Below, piece by piece: positions 5,792-12,006 of a stretch of DNA of 12,112 bases. Each line of letters starts with the position of its first letter. Position 1 is the stretch's first letter. The stretch lies in NCBI GenBank assembly GCA_003500165.1, contig DNSZ01000302.1, positions 3,901 to 16,012 on the forward strand. Reading direction: 5' to 3'. This DNA comes from Paracoccaceae bacterium (GTDB lineage: Bacteria; Pseudomonadota; Alphaproteobacteria; Rhodobacterales; Rhodobacteraceae). The notes below the pieces were generated by a model. That model was not told the origin of the DNA, ran no database searches, and saw only the letters and a program-made list of their open reading frames with translations. The position numbers and the translations under genes are program-made.

Positions 5792-6514
5792 ATGCGCCGC
5801 TTGGCCCCTGCCCTGCTTGCCCTTGCCCTTGCCGCCGGGCTGGCCGCACCGGCCGGCGCCCGCACCGAAACCGGCAGTTTCGCCGTCCATATCGGGGGCA
5901 TCCGGGTCGGCACGCTGGGCTATGCGTTCTCGATCGAGGGCAAAAACTATCGGGTGCGCGCGCGGGCCGTCGCGTCGGGGCTGGCGCGGGTCTTCTACGA
6001 GGTCGCCTATGTCACCGATGCGGCAGGCCGGGTGTCCGGCGGGCGCTATGTGCCGCGCTTCTATCGCGAGGAACGGATCGGCCGCGACAACACGGAAAGC
6101 GCCGAGATCCCGTTCCGCAGCGGCGTGCCCCTGCCGAAGACCTACGAACCGCCGCGCGGCCCCGAGGACCTGCCGCTCGACCCGGCCGATCAGCGCGGCA
6201 CGGTCGATCCGATGACCGCCGCCTTCGCGATCATGCGCGATACCCGCACGGCCGATCTGTGCAGCCTCGACCTGCAGGTCTGGGATGGCGAGCGGCGCGG
6301 CCGCATCCGGCTGAGCGGCCCGCGCAGCGATGGCGCGGCCCGGATCTGCGACGGGGTGTTCGAGCGCGTCGCGGGCTACACCCGGGAAGACCTGCGCGAG
6401 CAGCGGGAGTTTCCCTTTGCCGTCCATTATGCGCCGATCGGCGAGGGCTGGTGGCGGATGATCAGCGCCGATGCGCCGTCGACGGCCGGGCGCGTGATCA
6501 TGCGGCGCCAATAG
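5792..6514 (+). CDS. Exported DUF3108 domain protein
   Basis: A 240-residue protein with a classic signal peptide (MRR, then an Ala/Leu core to about residue 20, likely cleavage at AGA-RT near 23-24). The mature part begins with ETGSFAVHIGGIRVGTLGYAFSIEGKNYRVRARA (about 26-59), which matches the DUF3108 family: beta-rich, with a G-x-x-x-G turn and an alternating polar pattern. The end, DAPSTAGRVIMRRQ, is also family-like. The function of the family is not known; it is predicted periplasmic. ATG at 5792 is fixed by a strong AGAGGAGGTGCC ribosome site. It is divergent from meaB (69 bases between starts) and convergent with cobT (36 bases between stops). In related Rhodobacterales, as far as I recall, DUF3108, cobT and rpmB genes are near each other, but that does not by itself tie this protein to B12. 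Confidence 0.85.
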   Translation: MRRLAPALLALALAAGLAAPAGARTETGSFAVHIGGIRVGTLGYAFSIEGKNYRVRARAVASGLARVFYEVAYVTDAAGRVSGGRYVPRFYREERIGRDNTESAEIPFRSGVPLPKTYEPPRGPEDLPLDPADQRGTVDPMTAAFAIMRDTRTADLCSLDLQVWDGERRGRIRLSGPRSDGAARICDGVFERVAGYTREDLREQREFPFAVHYAPIGEGWWRMISADAPSTAGRVIMRRQ

Positions 6515-6520
6515 GGACGT

Positions 6521-6542
6521 CGCGGCGGGGCGGGCCGCCGCG
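6521..6542. terminator. Hairpin between convergent DUF3108 and cobT genes
   Basis: CGCGGCGG (6521-6528) pairs perfectly with CCGCCGCG (6535-6542) around a 6-nt loop, in the middle of the 36 bases between the two stop codons. A hairpin here could end transcription from both sides. There is no T-run on either strand, so it would not be a classical intrinsic terminator. Confidence 0.5.
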
Positions 6543-6550
6543 CCCCCGGC

Positions 6551-8425
6551 CTAGCCGACGCGCCGCAACGCCACGCGCATTGCCCGCTCGGACGCGCGCG
6601 GGTCGATATCGAACAGCGCGGCAAGCTGATCGGTCATCGCGCCGGCCAGCTGGTCGGCATCGGTGATCGTCACCGCCCGGCCATAGTAGCGCGTCACATC
6701 ATGGCCGATCCCGATCGCCAGCAATTCGGCAAGCCGTTTCTTCTCGATCATCGCGATCACGTCGCGCAGATGCTTTTCCAGATAGTTCGACGGGTTCACC
6801 GACAGGGTCGAATCGTCGACCGGCGCGCCATCCGAGATCACCATCAGGATCTTGCGCGCCTCGCCCCGCGCCGCGATCCGGCGATGCGCCCATTCCAGCG
6901 CCTCGCCATCGATATTCTCCTTCAGCAGCCCTTCCTTCATCATCAGCCCCAGATTGGGCCGGGCCCGGCGCCAGGGCGCATCGGCGCGCTTGTAGACGAT
7001 GTGGCGCAGATCGTTCAGCCGCCCCGGATTGACCGGGCGGCCAGCCTTCAGCCAGGCCTCGCGCGCCTGTCCGCCCTTCCAGGCCCGGGTGGTGAAGCCG
7101 AGGATTTCGACCTTCACCGAACAGCGTTCGAGCGTGCGCGCCAGCACATCGGCGCAGACCGCCGCGATCGAGATCGGCCGCCCCCGCATCGAGCCCGAAT
7201 TGTCCAACAACAGGGTGACCACGGTATCGCGGAACTCGACATCCTTTTCGACCTTGAAGGACAGCGGCGTGGTGGGGTTCGCCACCACCCGGGCGAGCCG
7301 GCCGGCATCGAGGATCCCCTCCTCGCGGTCGAACGCCCAGGACCGGTTCTGCTGCGCCTGCAGCCGCCTTTGCAGCTTGTTCGCCAGCCGCGACACCGCG
7401 CCCTTCAGCGGTTCGAGCTGCTGGTCGAGAAACGCCCGCAACCGTTCGAGTTCGGCCGGATCGGCAAGCTCCTCGGCAGCGATCTCCTCGTCATGGGCGG
7501 CGTCGAACACGGCATAGCCCGGATCGGCCTCGGACACCGGGGCGGGCGGCAGATCGGGCGGCAATTCGGCCTCGGCCTGGGCCATCTGATCCTCGGCCTC
7601 GGCATCGTCGTCGGGCGCGACATCGGCGCTGGCCATGTCGGGGGCGGGTTCCTCGGGCCCGTCCCGGGGCGCGTCCTGATCCTCGCCGCTGTCGCCATCC
7701 TCAGAGCCGGCGCTGTCGGGCTCCTCGTCGTCGCTGGCCGCGTCCTTGTCGGTGTCGTCCTCGTCCTCGGCCGTTTCGTCGGGGTCGTCGCCCAGCTGGT
7801 CGCCATAGCCCAGATCGACGATCGCCTGGCGGGCAAGCCGGGCGAACGCCACCTGATCGGCCAGCGCGTCGCACAACCCGTCGATGGTCGCCCCGGCCTC
7901 GGCGTTCAGATGGTCGCGCCACAGCGCCAGCACCCGGTCCGCGCCGGCCGGCAGGTCGCGCCCGGTGGCGACATGGCGAATCATGTAGCCCGCCGCGACC
8001 GCCAGCGGCGCGCCCGACGCCTCTTCGATATCGGCATAGCCCTTGCGCGCCGCATCCTCGGCGATGCAGGCATCGATGTTGCCCGCCGTGCCGGGCATGT
8101 GCCGGGCGCCCATCGCCTCGCAGCGGGCGGTTTCCATCGCCTCGTACAGCGCCCGGGCGACATCGCCCTGCGGGGCAAAGCGGGCATGGGTGGCATCGTC
8201 GTGATAGCGGAGCCGCAGCGCCAGCGCATCGGCCGTGCCGCGCGCGCGCAGCACCTCGTCGCGGCGCATCCGGCGACTGATCTGGGGCAGCCGCATCTGG
8301 CCCTCGGCCAGACCCGGCGCATCGGCCGAATAGGTCACCCCCAGTTCGAAATCGCCCGCCAGCGTGCGCGACGCTTCGGCGAGCGCCTTCTTGAACGGAT
8401 CGGCGGGGTTGTCGGCGGCAGCCAT
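6551..8425 (-). CDS. cobT: Cobaltochelatase subunit CobT (aerobic pathway)
   Basis: A 624-residue CobT. With the AAA+ subunit CobS it forms the ATP-driven chaperone complex that helps CobN insert Co2+ into hydrogenobyrinic acid a,c-diamide in aerobic B12 synthesis. The N-terminal domain (about 1-210) includes LPQISRRMRRDEVLRARGTADALALRLRYHD (46-76), which is characteristic. An Asp/Glu-rich, low-complexity linker follows (about 212-325). The C-terminal von Willebrand A domain (about 395-624) has a MIDAS loop DNSGSM (408-413) and a second acidic element SDGAPVDD (531-538). The length and order match the family. I chose ATG at 8425, which has AAAGG seven bases upstream; an in-frame GTG at 8440 would add MKGPP. 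The gene is complete and convergent with DUF3108. cobS, its usual neighbour, is not in the window. Confidence 0.95.
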   Translation of the reverse strand: MAAADNPADPFKKALAEASRTLAGDFELGVTYSADAPGLAEGQMRLPQISRRMRRDEVLRARGTADALALRLRYHDDATHARFAPQGDVARALYEAMETARCEAMGARHMPGTAGNIDACIAEDAARKGYADIEEASGAPLAVAAGYMIRHVATGRDLPAGADRVLALWRDHLNAEAGATIDGLCDALADQVAFARLARQAIVDLGYGDQLGDDPDETAEDEDDTDKDAASDDEEPDSAGSEDGDSGEDQDAPRDGPEEPAPDMASADVAPDDDAEAEDQMAQAEAELPPDLPPAPVSEADPGYAVFDAAHDEEIAAEELADPAELERLRAFLDQQLEPLKGAVSRLANKLQRRLQAQQNRSWAFDREEGILDAGRLARVVANPTTPLSFKVEKDVEFRDTVVTLLLDNSGSMRGRPISIAAVCADVLARTLERCSVKVEILGFTTRAWKGGQAREAWLKAGRPVNPGRLNDLRHIVYKRADAPWRRARPNLGLMMKEGLLKENIDGEALEWAHRRIAARGEARKILMVISDGAPVDDSTLSVNPSNYLEKHLRDVIAMIEKKRLAELLAIGIGHDVTRYYGRAVTITDADQLAGAMTDQLAALFDIDPRASERAMRVALRRVG

Positions 8426-8486
8426 CGGCGGGCCTTTCACAGCGGTTGCCGAAACCCTAGCCAGGCGGAGGACGGCGGCAAGGCCC

Positions 8487-8771
8487 CTATTCCATCACGC
8501 GGGGCAAGTGCAGCATCGGCCGGTCGGCCTGAAGCCGCATGCAGGTGTCGATCTGGTCCTGCTGGATCGGCGATACCTCGGTCTCGGCCGCCCAGACATA
8601 GGCGGTGCCGGGCCGGGGCGGACCGAGAAAGGTGAAGTTGATCGGCGGCTGCACACCCACCGCCTCGGCGCAGGCGACCAGCGCGACCTCGCGTCTGCGC
8701 CCGTCCAGCGTGCAGCCGGCAGCCAGCGCTGCGCCCAGCAACAGCGCAAGGCCGAACCCGCGCCGGTTCAT
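8487..8771 (-). CDS. Small putative lipoprotein
   Basis: A 94-residue protein of unrecognised family. It starts MNRRGFGLALLLGAALAAGC, a lipoprotein signal peptide with a lipobox-like ending LAAGC at 16-20, so C20 would be lipidated; T21 rather than Asp suggests sorting to the outer membrane. The mature part is about 75 residues and contains C34 and C77, which could form a disulfide, and a Pro-rich NFTFLGPPRPGTAYVW stretch. Its ATG overlaps the stop of yqgE as ATGA, so it is translationally coupled to yqgE. It lies 61 bases upstream of cobT on the same strand. No function can be assigned. Confidence 0.72.
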   Translation of the reverse strand: MNRRGFGLALLLGAALAAGCTLDGRRREVALVACAEAVGVQPPINFTFLGPPRPGTAYVWAAETEVSPIQQDQIDTCMRLQADRPMLHLPRVME

Positions 8772-9343
8772 GCCGACCCGCCATCGGCGGACAGGAAACT
8801 TGGACGGATGCCCAGGGTCTTCACCGCTGCCTCCCATTTGCCGCCATCGTCGCGGCCGAACACGATCTCGGGTGCGGCCGGCGCCGTCAGCCAGCCATTG
8901 CGCTGCAATTCGGCCTCCAGCTGGCCGGGCCCCCAGCCGGCATAGCCAAGCGCCATCAGCACCGCCTGTGGCCCGTTGCCGCGCGCGATGTCCTCAAGGA
9001 TGTCGAGCGTCGTCGTCATACCGAAACGCCCATCGACGTCGAGCGTGGCGGGTTGCCCGGCATAATCCATCGAATGCAGGACAAAGCCGCGCCCCTGCTC
9101 CACCGGGCCGCCGTAATGCACGCGGATCTGCGCCGCTTCCGGGCCCGGTTCGATCTCGAGCTGTTCGAGAAGGTTGCGAAAGGCGATGCCCGGCGCGGGC
9201 TTGTTGACGATCAGACCCATCGCGCCTTCGCCGGAATGGACGCACAGGAACACCACCGTGCGGTCGAAACGCGGGTCGCCCATCCCCGGCATGGCGATCA
9301 GCAGGGAGCCGGCAAGCGAGGCAGGATCGTCGGCATCGGTCAT
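8768..9343 (-). CDS. YqgE/AlgH family (UPF0301) protein
   Basis: A 191-residue cytoplasmic protein of the YqgE/AlgH family, whose biochemical role is not settled. Diagnostic stretches are LAGSLLIAMPGMGDPRFDRTVVFLC (10-34), GAMGLIVNKP (40-49), VHYGGPVEQGRGFVLHS (75-91) and ALGYAGWGPGQLEAELQRNGWL (131-152). All are intact and the length is normal for the family. The start is uncertain between ATG 9343 (chosen, MTDADDP) and ATG 9355 (MLGRMTD); neither ribosome site is strong. The stop overlaps the start of the lipoprotein gene. The promoter should lie in the 119 bases shared with the divergent DsbD-N-like gene. Some databases call such proteins transcriptional regulators (AlgH), but nothing here shows a DNA-binding motif. 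Confidence 0.93.
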   Translation of the reverse strand: MTDADDPASLAGSLLIAMPGMGDPRFDRTVVFLCVHSGEGAMGLIVNKPAPGIAFRNLLEQLEIEPGPEAAQIRVHYGGPVEQGRGFVLHSMDYAGQPATLDVDGRFGMTTTLDILEDIARGNGPQAVLMALGYAGWGPGQLEAELQRNGWLTAPAAPEIVFGRDDGGKWEAAVKTLGIRPSFLSADGGSA

Positions 9344-9462
9344 GCGCCCGAGCATGCGGCCTGACGGCGCTGCTGGCAAGGCCCGCGCGGGCGATGCCCG
9401 ACACCCCGCTCGCCGGAACGTGATTTCAACCCGGTCCCGGCGCGGGTCTATCCGCCTGATCC

Positions 9463-10290
9463 ATGATGCGTTTGCTGTTTCTCCTGCTGTTCGCCCTGGC
9501 GCTGCCGCTGTCGGCGCCGGCCAGCCCGACCGTTGGCGAGGCGAGCCTCGCGCGGATTTCGCTGCTGCCCGGTTGGCGGCAGGCCGATGGGCGCCACATG
9601 GCGGCGCTTCGGATCGCGCTGGCGCCGGGCTGGAAGACCTATTGGCGGGCGCCCGGGGAAATCGGCCTGCCGCCGCGTTTCGACTGGACCGGCTCGACCA
9701 ATGTCGCGGCCGTAGCGCCGCTGTGGCCGCGTCCGCAGCTGTTCGAGACCGCCGGCGTTCAGACCATCGGCTATGGCGACGTGCTGACCCTGCCGCTGGC
9801 GGTGTCGCTGAACGATCCGGCCGCGCCGGCCGCGCTGCAGGGGCATCTGTCGATCGGCATCTGCCACGAGGTCTGCGTGCCCGTCGATGTGACGGTGGCG
9901 GGCGTTCTGCCGGCCGCCAGTGCGCGCCCCGCGCCCGCGATCGCCGCCGCGCTGGCCGACCGGCCGCTGAGCGCCGCCGAAGCGGGCGTCAGCCGGGTCG
10001 TCTGCCGTCTGACGGTGGCGCCGGACGGCCGGATGTCGCTCATTGCCGAAATCGCCCTGCCCGCGGCGCGGCCGCCGCGCAGGGTTGCGGTGGTCGAACC
10101 CGGCAGCCCGATGCTGTGGGCCTCGGACGCCACGCTGCAGCGCCATGGCGGCACGGTGACCGTCGCCGCCACGCTGGGCGCCATGGCCGGCGACGGCACA
10201 CCCTGGATCGACCGCGAGGCATTGCGGATCACGCTGATCGGGCCGAACGGTGCGGTGGATATTCACGGCTGCCCGGCACCCGGCGATTGA
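9463..10290 (+). CDS. Exported DsbD N-terminal-like (ScsB-type) protein
   Basis: A 275-residue exported protein. The signal peptide is residues 1-20 (MMRLLFLLLFALALPLSAPA, cleavage before SP). The mature domain resembles the periplasmic N-terminal part of DsbD/ScsB thiol-disulfide transporters: GWKTYWRAPGEIGLPPRFDW (56-75) is the family's entry motif, and IGICHEVCVPV (131-141) supplies a paired C134/C138 that would be the redox-active or partner-binding cysteines. Two further cysteines, C181 and C270, are farther along. Unlike DsbD or ScsB, the gene ends after the soluble part: there are no membrane helices and no thioredoxin domain. It presumably works with a separately encoded CcdA- or DsbD-like membrane partner. 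The start is ATG 9463 or 9466, without a good ribosome site. A perfect hairpin lies 7 bases past its stop. Confidence 0.82.
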   Translation: MMRLLFLLLFALALPLSAPASPTVGEASLARISLLPGWRQADGRHMAALRIALAPGWKTYWRAPGEIGLPPRFDWTGSTNVAAVAPLWPRPQLFETAGVQTIGYGDVLTLPLAVSLNDPAAPAALQGHLSIGICHEVCVPVDVTVAGVLPAASARPAPAIAAALADRPLSAAEAGVSRVVCRLTVAPDGRMSLIAEIALPAARPPRRVAVVEPGSPMLWASDATLQRHGGTVTVAATLGAMAGDGTPWIDREALRITLIGPNGAVDIHGCPAPGD

Positions 10291-10297
10291 GACCGGG

Positions 10298-10322
10298 CTG
10301 CAATGCGTGTGACGCATTGCAG
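10298..10322. terminator. Perfect 10-bp inverted repeat after the DsbD-N-like gene
   Basis: CTGCAATGCG (10298-10307) and CGCATTGCAG (10313-10322) are exact reverse complements around the loop TGTGA. In RNA the stem gains two G-U pairs (10297-10323, 10296-10324). It starts 7 bases after the DsbD-N-like stop and ends 80 bases before trpA. A terminator or mRNA 3'-end stabiliser fits the position, but the following TTGTGCC is not a real T-run. The symmetric dyad is less GC-rich than its surroundings and could instead be a protein-binding operator for trpA. Confidence 0.6.
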
Positions 10323-10402
10323 TTGTGCCACCTCCCGGGCAGCCCCTTGCCCCCGGCCCGCCGCTGCGGCACACCGCGCCGGTCAGATACCGAAGGGCGC
10401 CC

Positions 10403-11194
10403 ATGACCAGGATCGCTGCCACCTTCGCCCGGCTCAGGGCCGAAAACCGCAAGGCCTTCGTCACCTATGTCATGGCCGGCGATCCCGATCTCGAGACCTC
10501 GCTCGAACTGGTTCGGGGGCTGCCCGGGGCCGGCGTGGACATCGTCGAACTTGGCCACCCGTTTACCGACCCGATGGCCGATGGCCCGACCATCCAACTG
10601 GCCGGCCAGCGCGCGCTGGCTGGCGGGCAGACCATGGAGCGCACCCTTTCCCTGGCCCGGGCCTTTCGCGAAGGCGACGACCGGACGCCGCTGGTGATGA
10701 TGGGCTATTACAACCCGATCTATGCCCGCGGGGTGGAGCGCTTCCTTGCCGAAGCAAGGGATGCCGGCATCGACGGGCTGATCGTGGTCGACCTGCCGCC
10801 CGAAGAAGACGACGAGCTGTGCCTGCCCGCCCGGGCGGCCGGGATCGACTTCATCCGGCTGGCCACACCGACCACCGATGACGCCCGTCTGCCGCGGGTG
10901 CTGAAGAACGCCAGCGGCTTTGTCTACTATGTCTCGATCACCGGGATCACCGGCGCCGCAGCGGCCGAACCGGCCGCGGTGGCCCCCGATGTCGCGCGGA
11001 TCAAGGCGGCGACCGACCTGCCGGTGGTCGTGGGATTCGGCATCCGCGACCCGGAAACCGCCGGGGCGATCGCCGCTGTCGCCGACGGCGCGGTGGTGGG
11101 CTCGGCAATCGTGGCGATGGCGGGGGAGGGCCGGCCGGTGGCCGAGATACTGGGCTTTGTCCGGGGCCTCGCCGATGGGGCCCATGGCGCCTGA
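10403..11194 (+). CDS. trpA: Tryptophan synthase alpha subunit
   Basis: A 263-residue TIM-barrel enzyme that cleaves indole-3-glycerol phosphate to indole and glyceraldehyde-3-phosphate, passing indole to TrpB. The catalytic residues fall at E49 and D60, the same numbers as in the well-studied enterobacterial enzyme, inside VDIVELGHPFTDPMADGPTIQ (45-65). The phosphate-binding and barrel motifs MMGYYNPIYARG (about 98-109), VVDLPPEE (about 128-135), FVYYVSITGITGA (about 173-185), VVGFGIRDPETA (about 208-219) and GAVVGSAIV (about 228-236) are all present, so it should be active. H52 sits where most family members have a hydrophobic residue. ATG at 10403 follows GAAGGGCGCCC. trpB and trpF are not adjacent: the flanking genes are a DsbD-N-like gene and a converging tetR, so trpA stands alone here. 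Confidence 0.97.
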   Translation: MTRIAATFARLRAENRKAFVTYVMAGDPDLETSLELVRGLPGAGVDIVELGHPFTDPMADGPTIQLAGQRALAGGQTMERTLSLARAFREGDDRTPLVMMGYYNPIYARGVERFLAEARDAGIDGLIVVDLPPEEDDELCLPARAAGIDFIRLATPTTDDARLPRVLKNASGFVYYVSITGITGAAAAEPAAVAPDVARIKAATDLPVVVGFGIRDPETAGAIAAVADGAVVGSAIVAMAGEGRPVAEILGFVRGLADGAHGA

Positions 11195-11347
11195 TGCCGA
11201 TGGGAGGCGGGCCGGCATCCCTGCCGGGAAGCCGTGCAACACAGCCGCCAGATACCAGCGGTCATCGCGCGTGGCCTTGGTCTGCCCCCTGCCCTGTCCG
11301 CCAGCGCCGCGCGCGTCGTTGTCAGACTTTCGCCAGGCGCCCCGACC
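11195..11347. other. Convergent spacer trpA / tetR
   Basis: These 153 bases separate two converging stop codons. I see no credible gene in them. A 6-bp hairpin, CCGGCA (11212-11217) with TGCCGG (11222-11227) around TCCC, is 17 bases past the trpA stop and could help end trpA transcription, but there is no T-run after it. Confidence 0.4.
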
Positions 11348-11932
11348 CTAGCGGGCAAAGCTGGCGAGCGCCTGGGCGGTGATCCGGGCGACATAGTCCT
11401 GCTGGGTCCAGCCGCAGCCCTCGGTCAGCGCCACCCAGCTGCGGATCGACAGCATCACGAAGAAGAGGTCGGTCGCGGTTTCCACCGTCCATTCGGGGCG
11501 CAGATCGCCGTCGCGGTGGAGGTCCCGGATCGCGGCATGGCAGCCCTGGCGCATCGCATCCATCCGGTCGCCCCAGGCGGCGCGGGCCTCGGGGTCGGTT
11601 TCGCCCATCGCCATCAGCGCCATCGCCACCGGCCGGATTTCCGGCATGTAGCCGGCCCAGGCCGCGACATAGGCGGCGATGCGGTCGCGCCCCGTCGGTG
11701 CCGCGCGCGACGCTGCAAGGCGGGCATCGGCGCCAAGGCGGGTGTCGAGATGGCGGGCGACGGCCGTCAGCAGTCCGGCGCGGCTGTCGAAATGCAGATA
11801 GACCGCCTGGCGCGACACCCCCGCGGCACGGGCGATATCGGCCATGCGCACGCCGCGGCCATCCTGCGCCTGCAAGAGCGCGAGGCCGGCATCGAGGATC
11901 TTTTCGCGGGTCGGGCTGGCATCACTTGACAT
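11348..11932 (-). CDS. TetR family transcriptional regulator
   Basis: A 194-residue TetR-type repressor. The N-terminal DNA-binding domain (about 8-55) has TREKILDAGLALL followed by the helix-turn-helix MADIARAAGVSRQAVYLHFDSRAGLL (30-55), close to the family consensus. The C-terminal ligand and dimerisation domain (about 65-194) is helical and not diagnostic; several Trp and Met residues (W92, M96, M104, M107, W120, W166, W175) could line a pocket for a hydrophobic ligand. The start is ATG 11932 or GTG 11947 (adding MIVDA); neither has a good ribosome site, and the ATG lies inside one of the two operators. It is divergent from an NAD(P)-binding reductase-like gene, its likely target. Repression of itself and its neighbour is inferred from the operators. 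Confidence 0.92.
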   Translation of the reverse strand: MSSDASPTREKILDAGLALLQAQDGRGVRMADIARAAGVSRQAVYLHFDSRAGLLTAVARHLDTRLGADARLAASRAAPTGRDRIAAYVAAWAGYMPEIRPVAMALMAMGETDPEARAAWGDRMDAMRQGCHAAIRDLHRDGDLRPEWTVETATDLFFVMLSIRSWVALTEGCGWTQQDYVARITAQALASFAR

Positions 11933-11940
11933 GGCGTCAA
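11926..11940. promoter_or_regulatory. Probable TetR operator O1
   Basis: The 15-bp palindrome TTGACATGGCGTCAA has perfect 5-bp arms TTGAC/GTCAA and a 5-bp centre. It covers the tetR ATG. Read on the other strand it is TTGACGCCATGTCAA, differing from the second operator at one base. Its form is typical of TetR-family sites; binding is inferred. Confidence 0.7.
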
Positions 11941-11954
11941 CGATCACATATCCG
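11926..11954 (+). promoter_or_regulatory. Candidate promoter for the reductase-like gene
   Basis: TTGACA (11926-11931) is a perfect -35 hexamer. Seventeen bases later lies TATCCG (11949-11954), a weak -10 match with the first three bases conserved. Transcription would start near 11961, with the second operator directly after it, so a bound repressor would cover both the -35 and the start region. The -35 match could merely be a by-product of the operator sequence. Confidence 0.35.
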
Positions 11955-11961
11955 CCGCCCT

Positions 11962-11981
11962 GTCAATTGACGCCGTGTCAA
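11962..11981. promoter_or_regulatory. Probable TetR operator O2 with an extra half-site
   Basis: TTGACGCCGTGTCAA (11967-11981) repeats operator O1 with one base changed, in the opposite orientation. An additional half-site GTCAA (11962-11966) abuts it, making the 10-bp palindrome GTCAATTGAC (11962-11971). The operator centres, about 11933 and 11974, are 41 bp apart, close to four helical turns, so two dimers would sit on one face of the DNA. Confidence 0.7.
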
Positions 11982-12006
11982 GCACGCGGAGCAACAGGAG
12001 ACCGCC

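Noticed and set aside
7430..7800. Low-complexity acidic stretch in cobT that could suggest a repeat expansion or a recombined segment
   Set aside because: An Asp/Glu-rich linker between the N-terminal and VWA domains is a normal feature of CobT, and the frame is intact.
8426..8486. Cobalamin riboswitch ahead of cobT
   Set aside because: Only 61 bases separate cobT from the lipoprotein gene, too short for a B12 riboswitch, and no B12-box-like sequence was seen.
6701..8635. 644-codon open frame on the plus strand opposite cobT
   Set aside because: It is antisense to a fully recognisable CobT with VWA and MIDAS motifs. Long opposite frames are common in DNA this GC-rich, and the translated product shows only Arg/Gly/Pro-rich composition with no domain.
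9344..9462. Search for promoters between yqgE and the DsbD-N-like gene
   Set aside because: A divergent promoter region is expected here, but I could not find a credible -35/-10 pair for either strand.
11194..11382. 62-codon open frame just after trpA
   Set aside because: It overlaps the end of tetR on the other strand, has biased Arg/Pro/Ala composition and no ribosome site or motif. It looks like chance coding.
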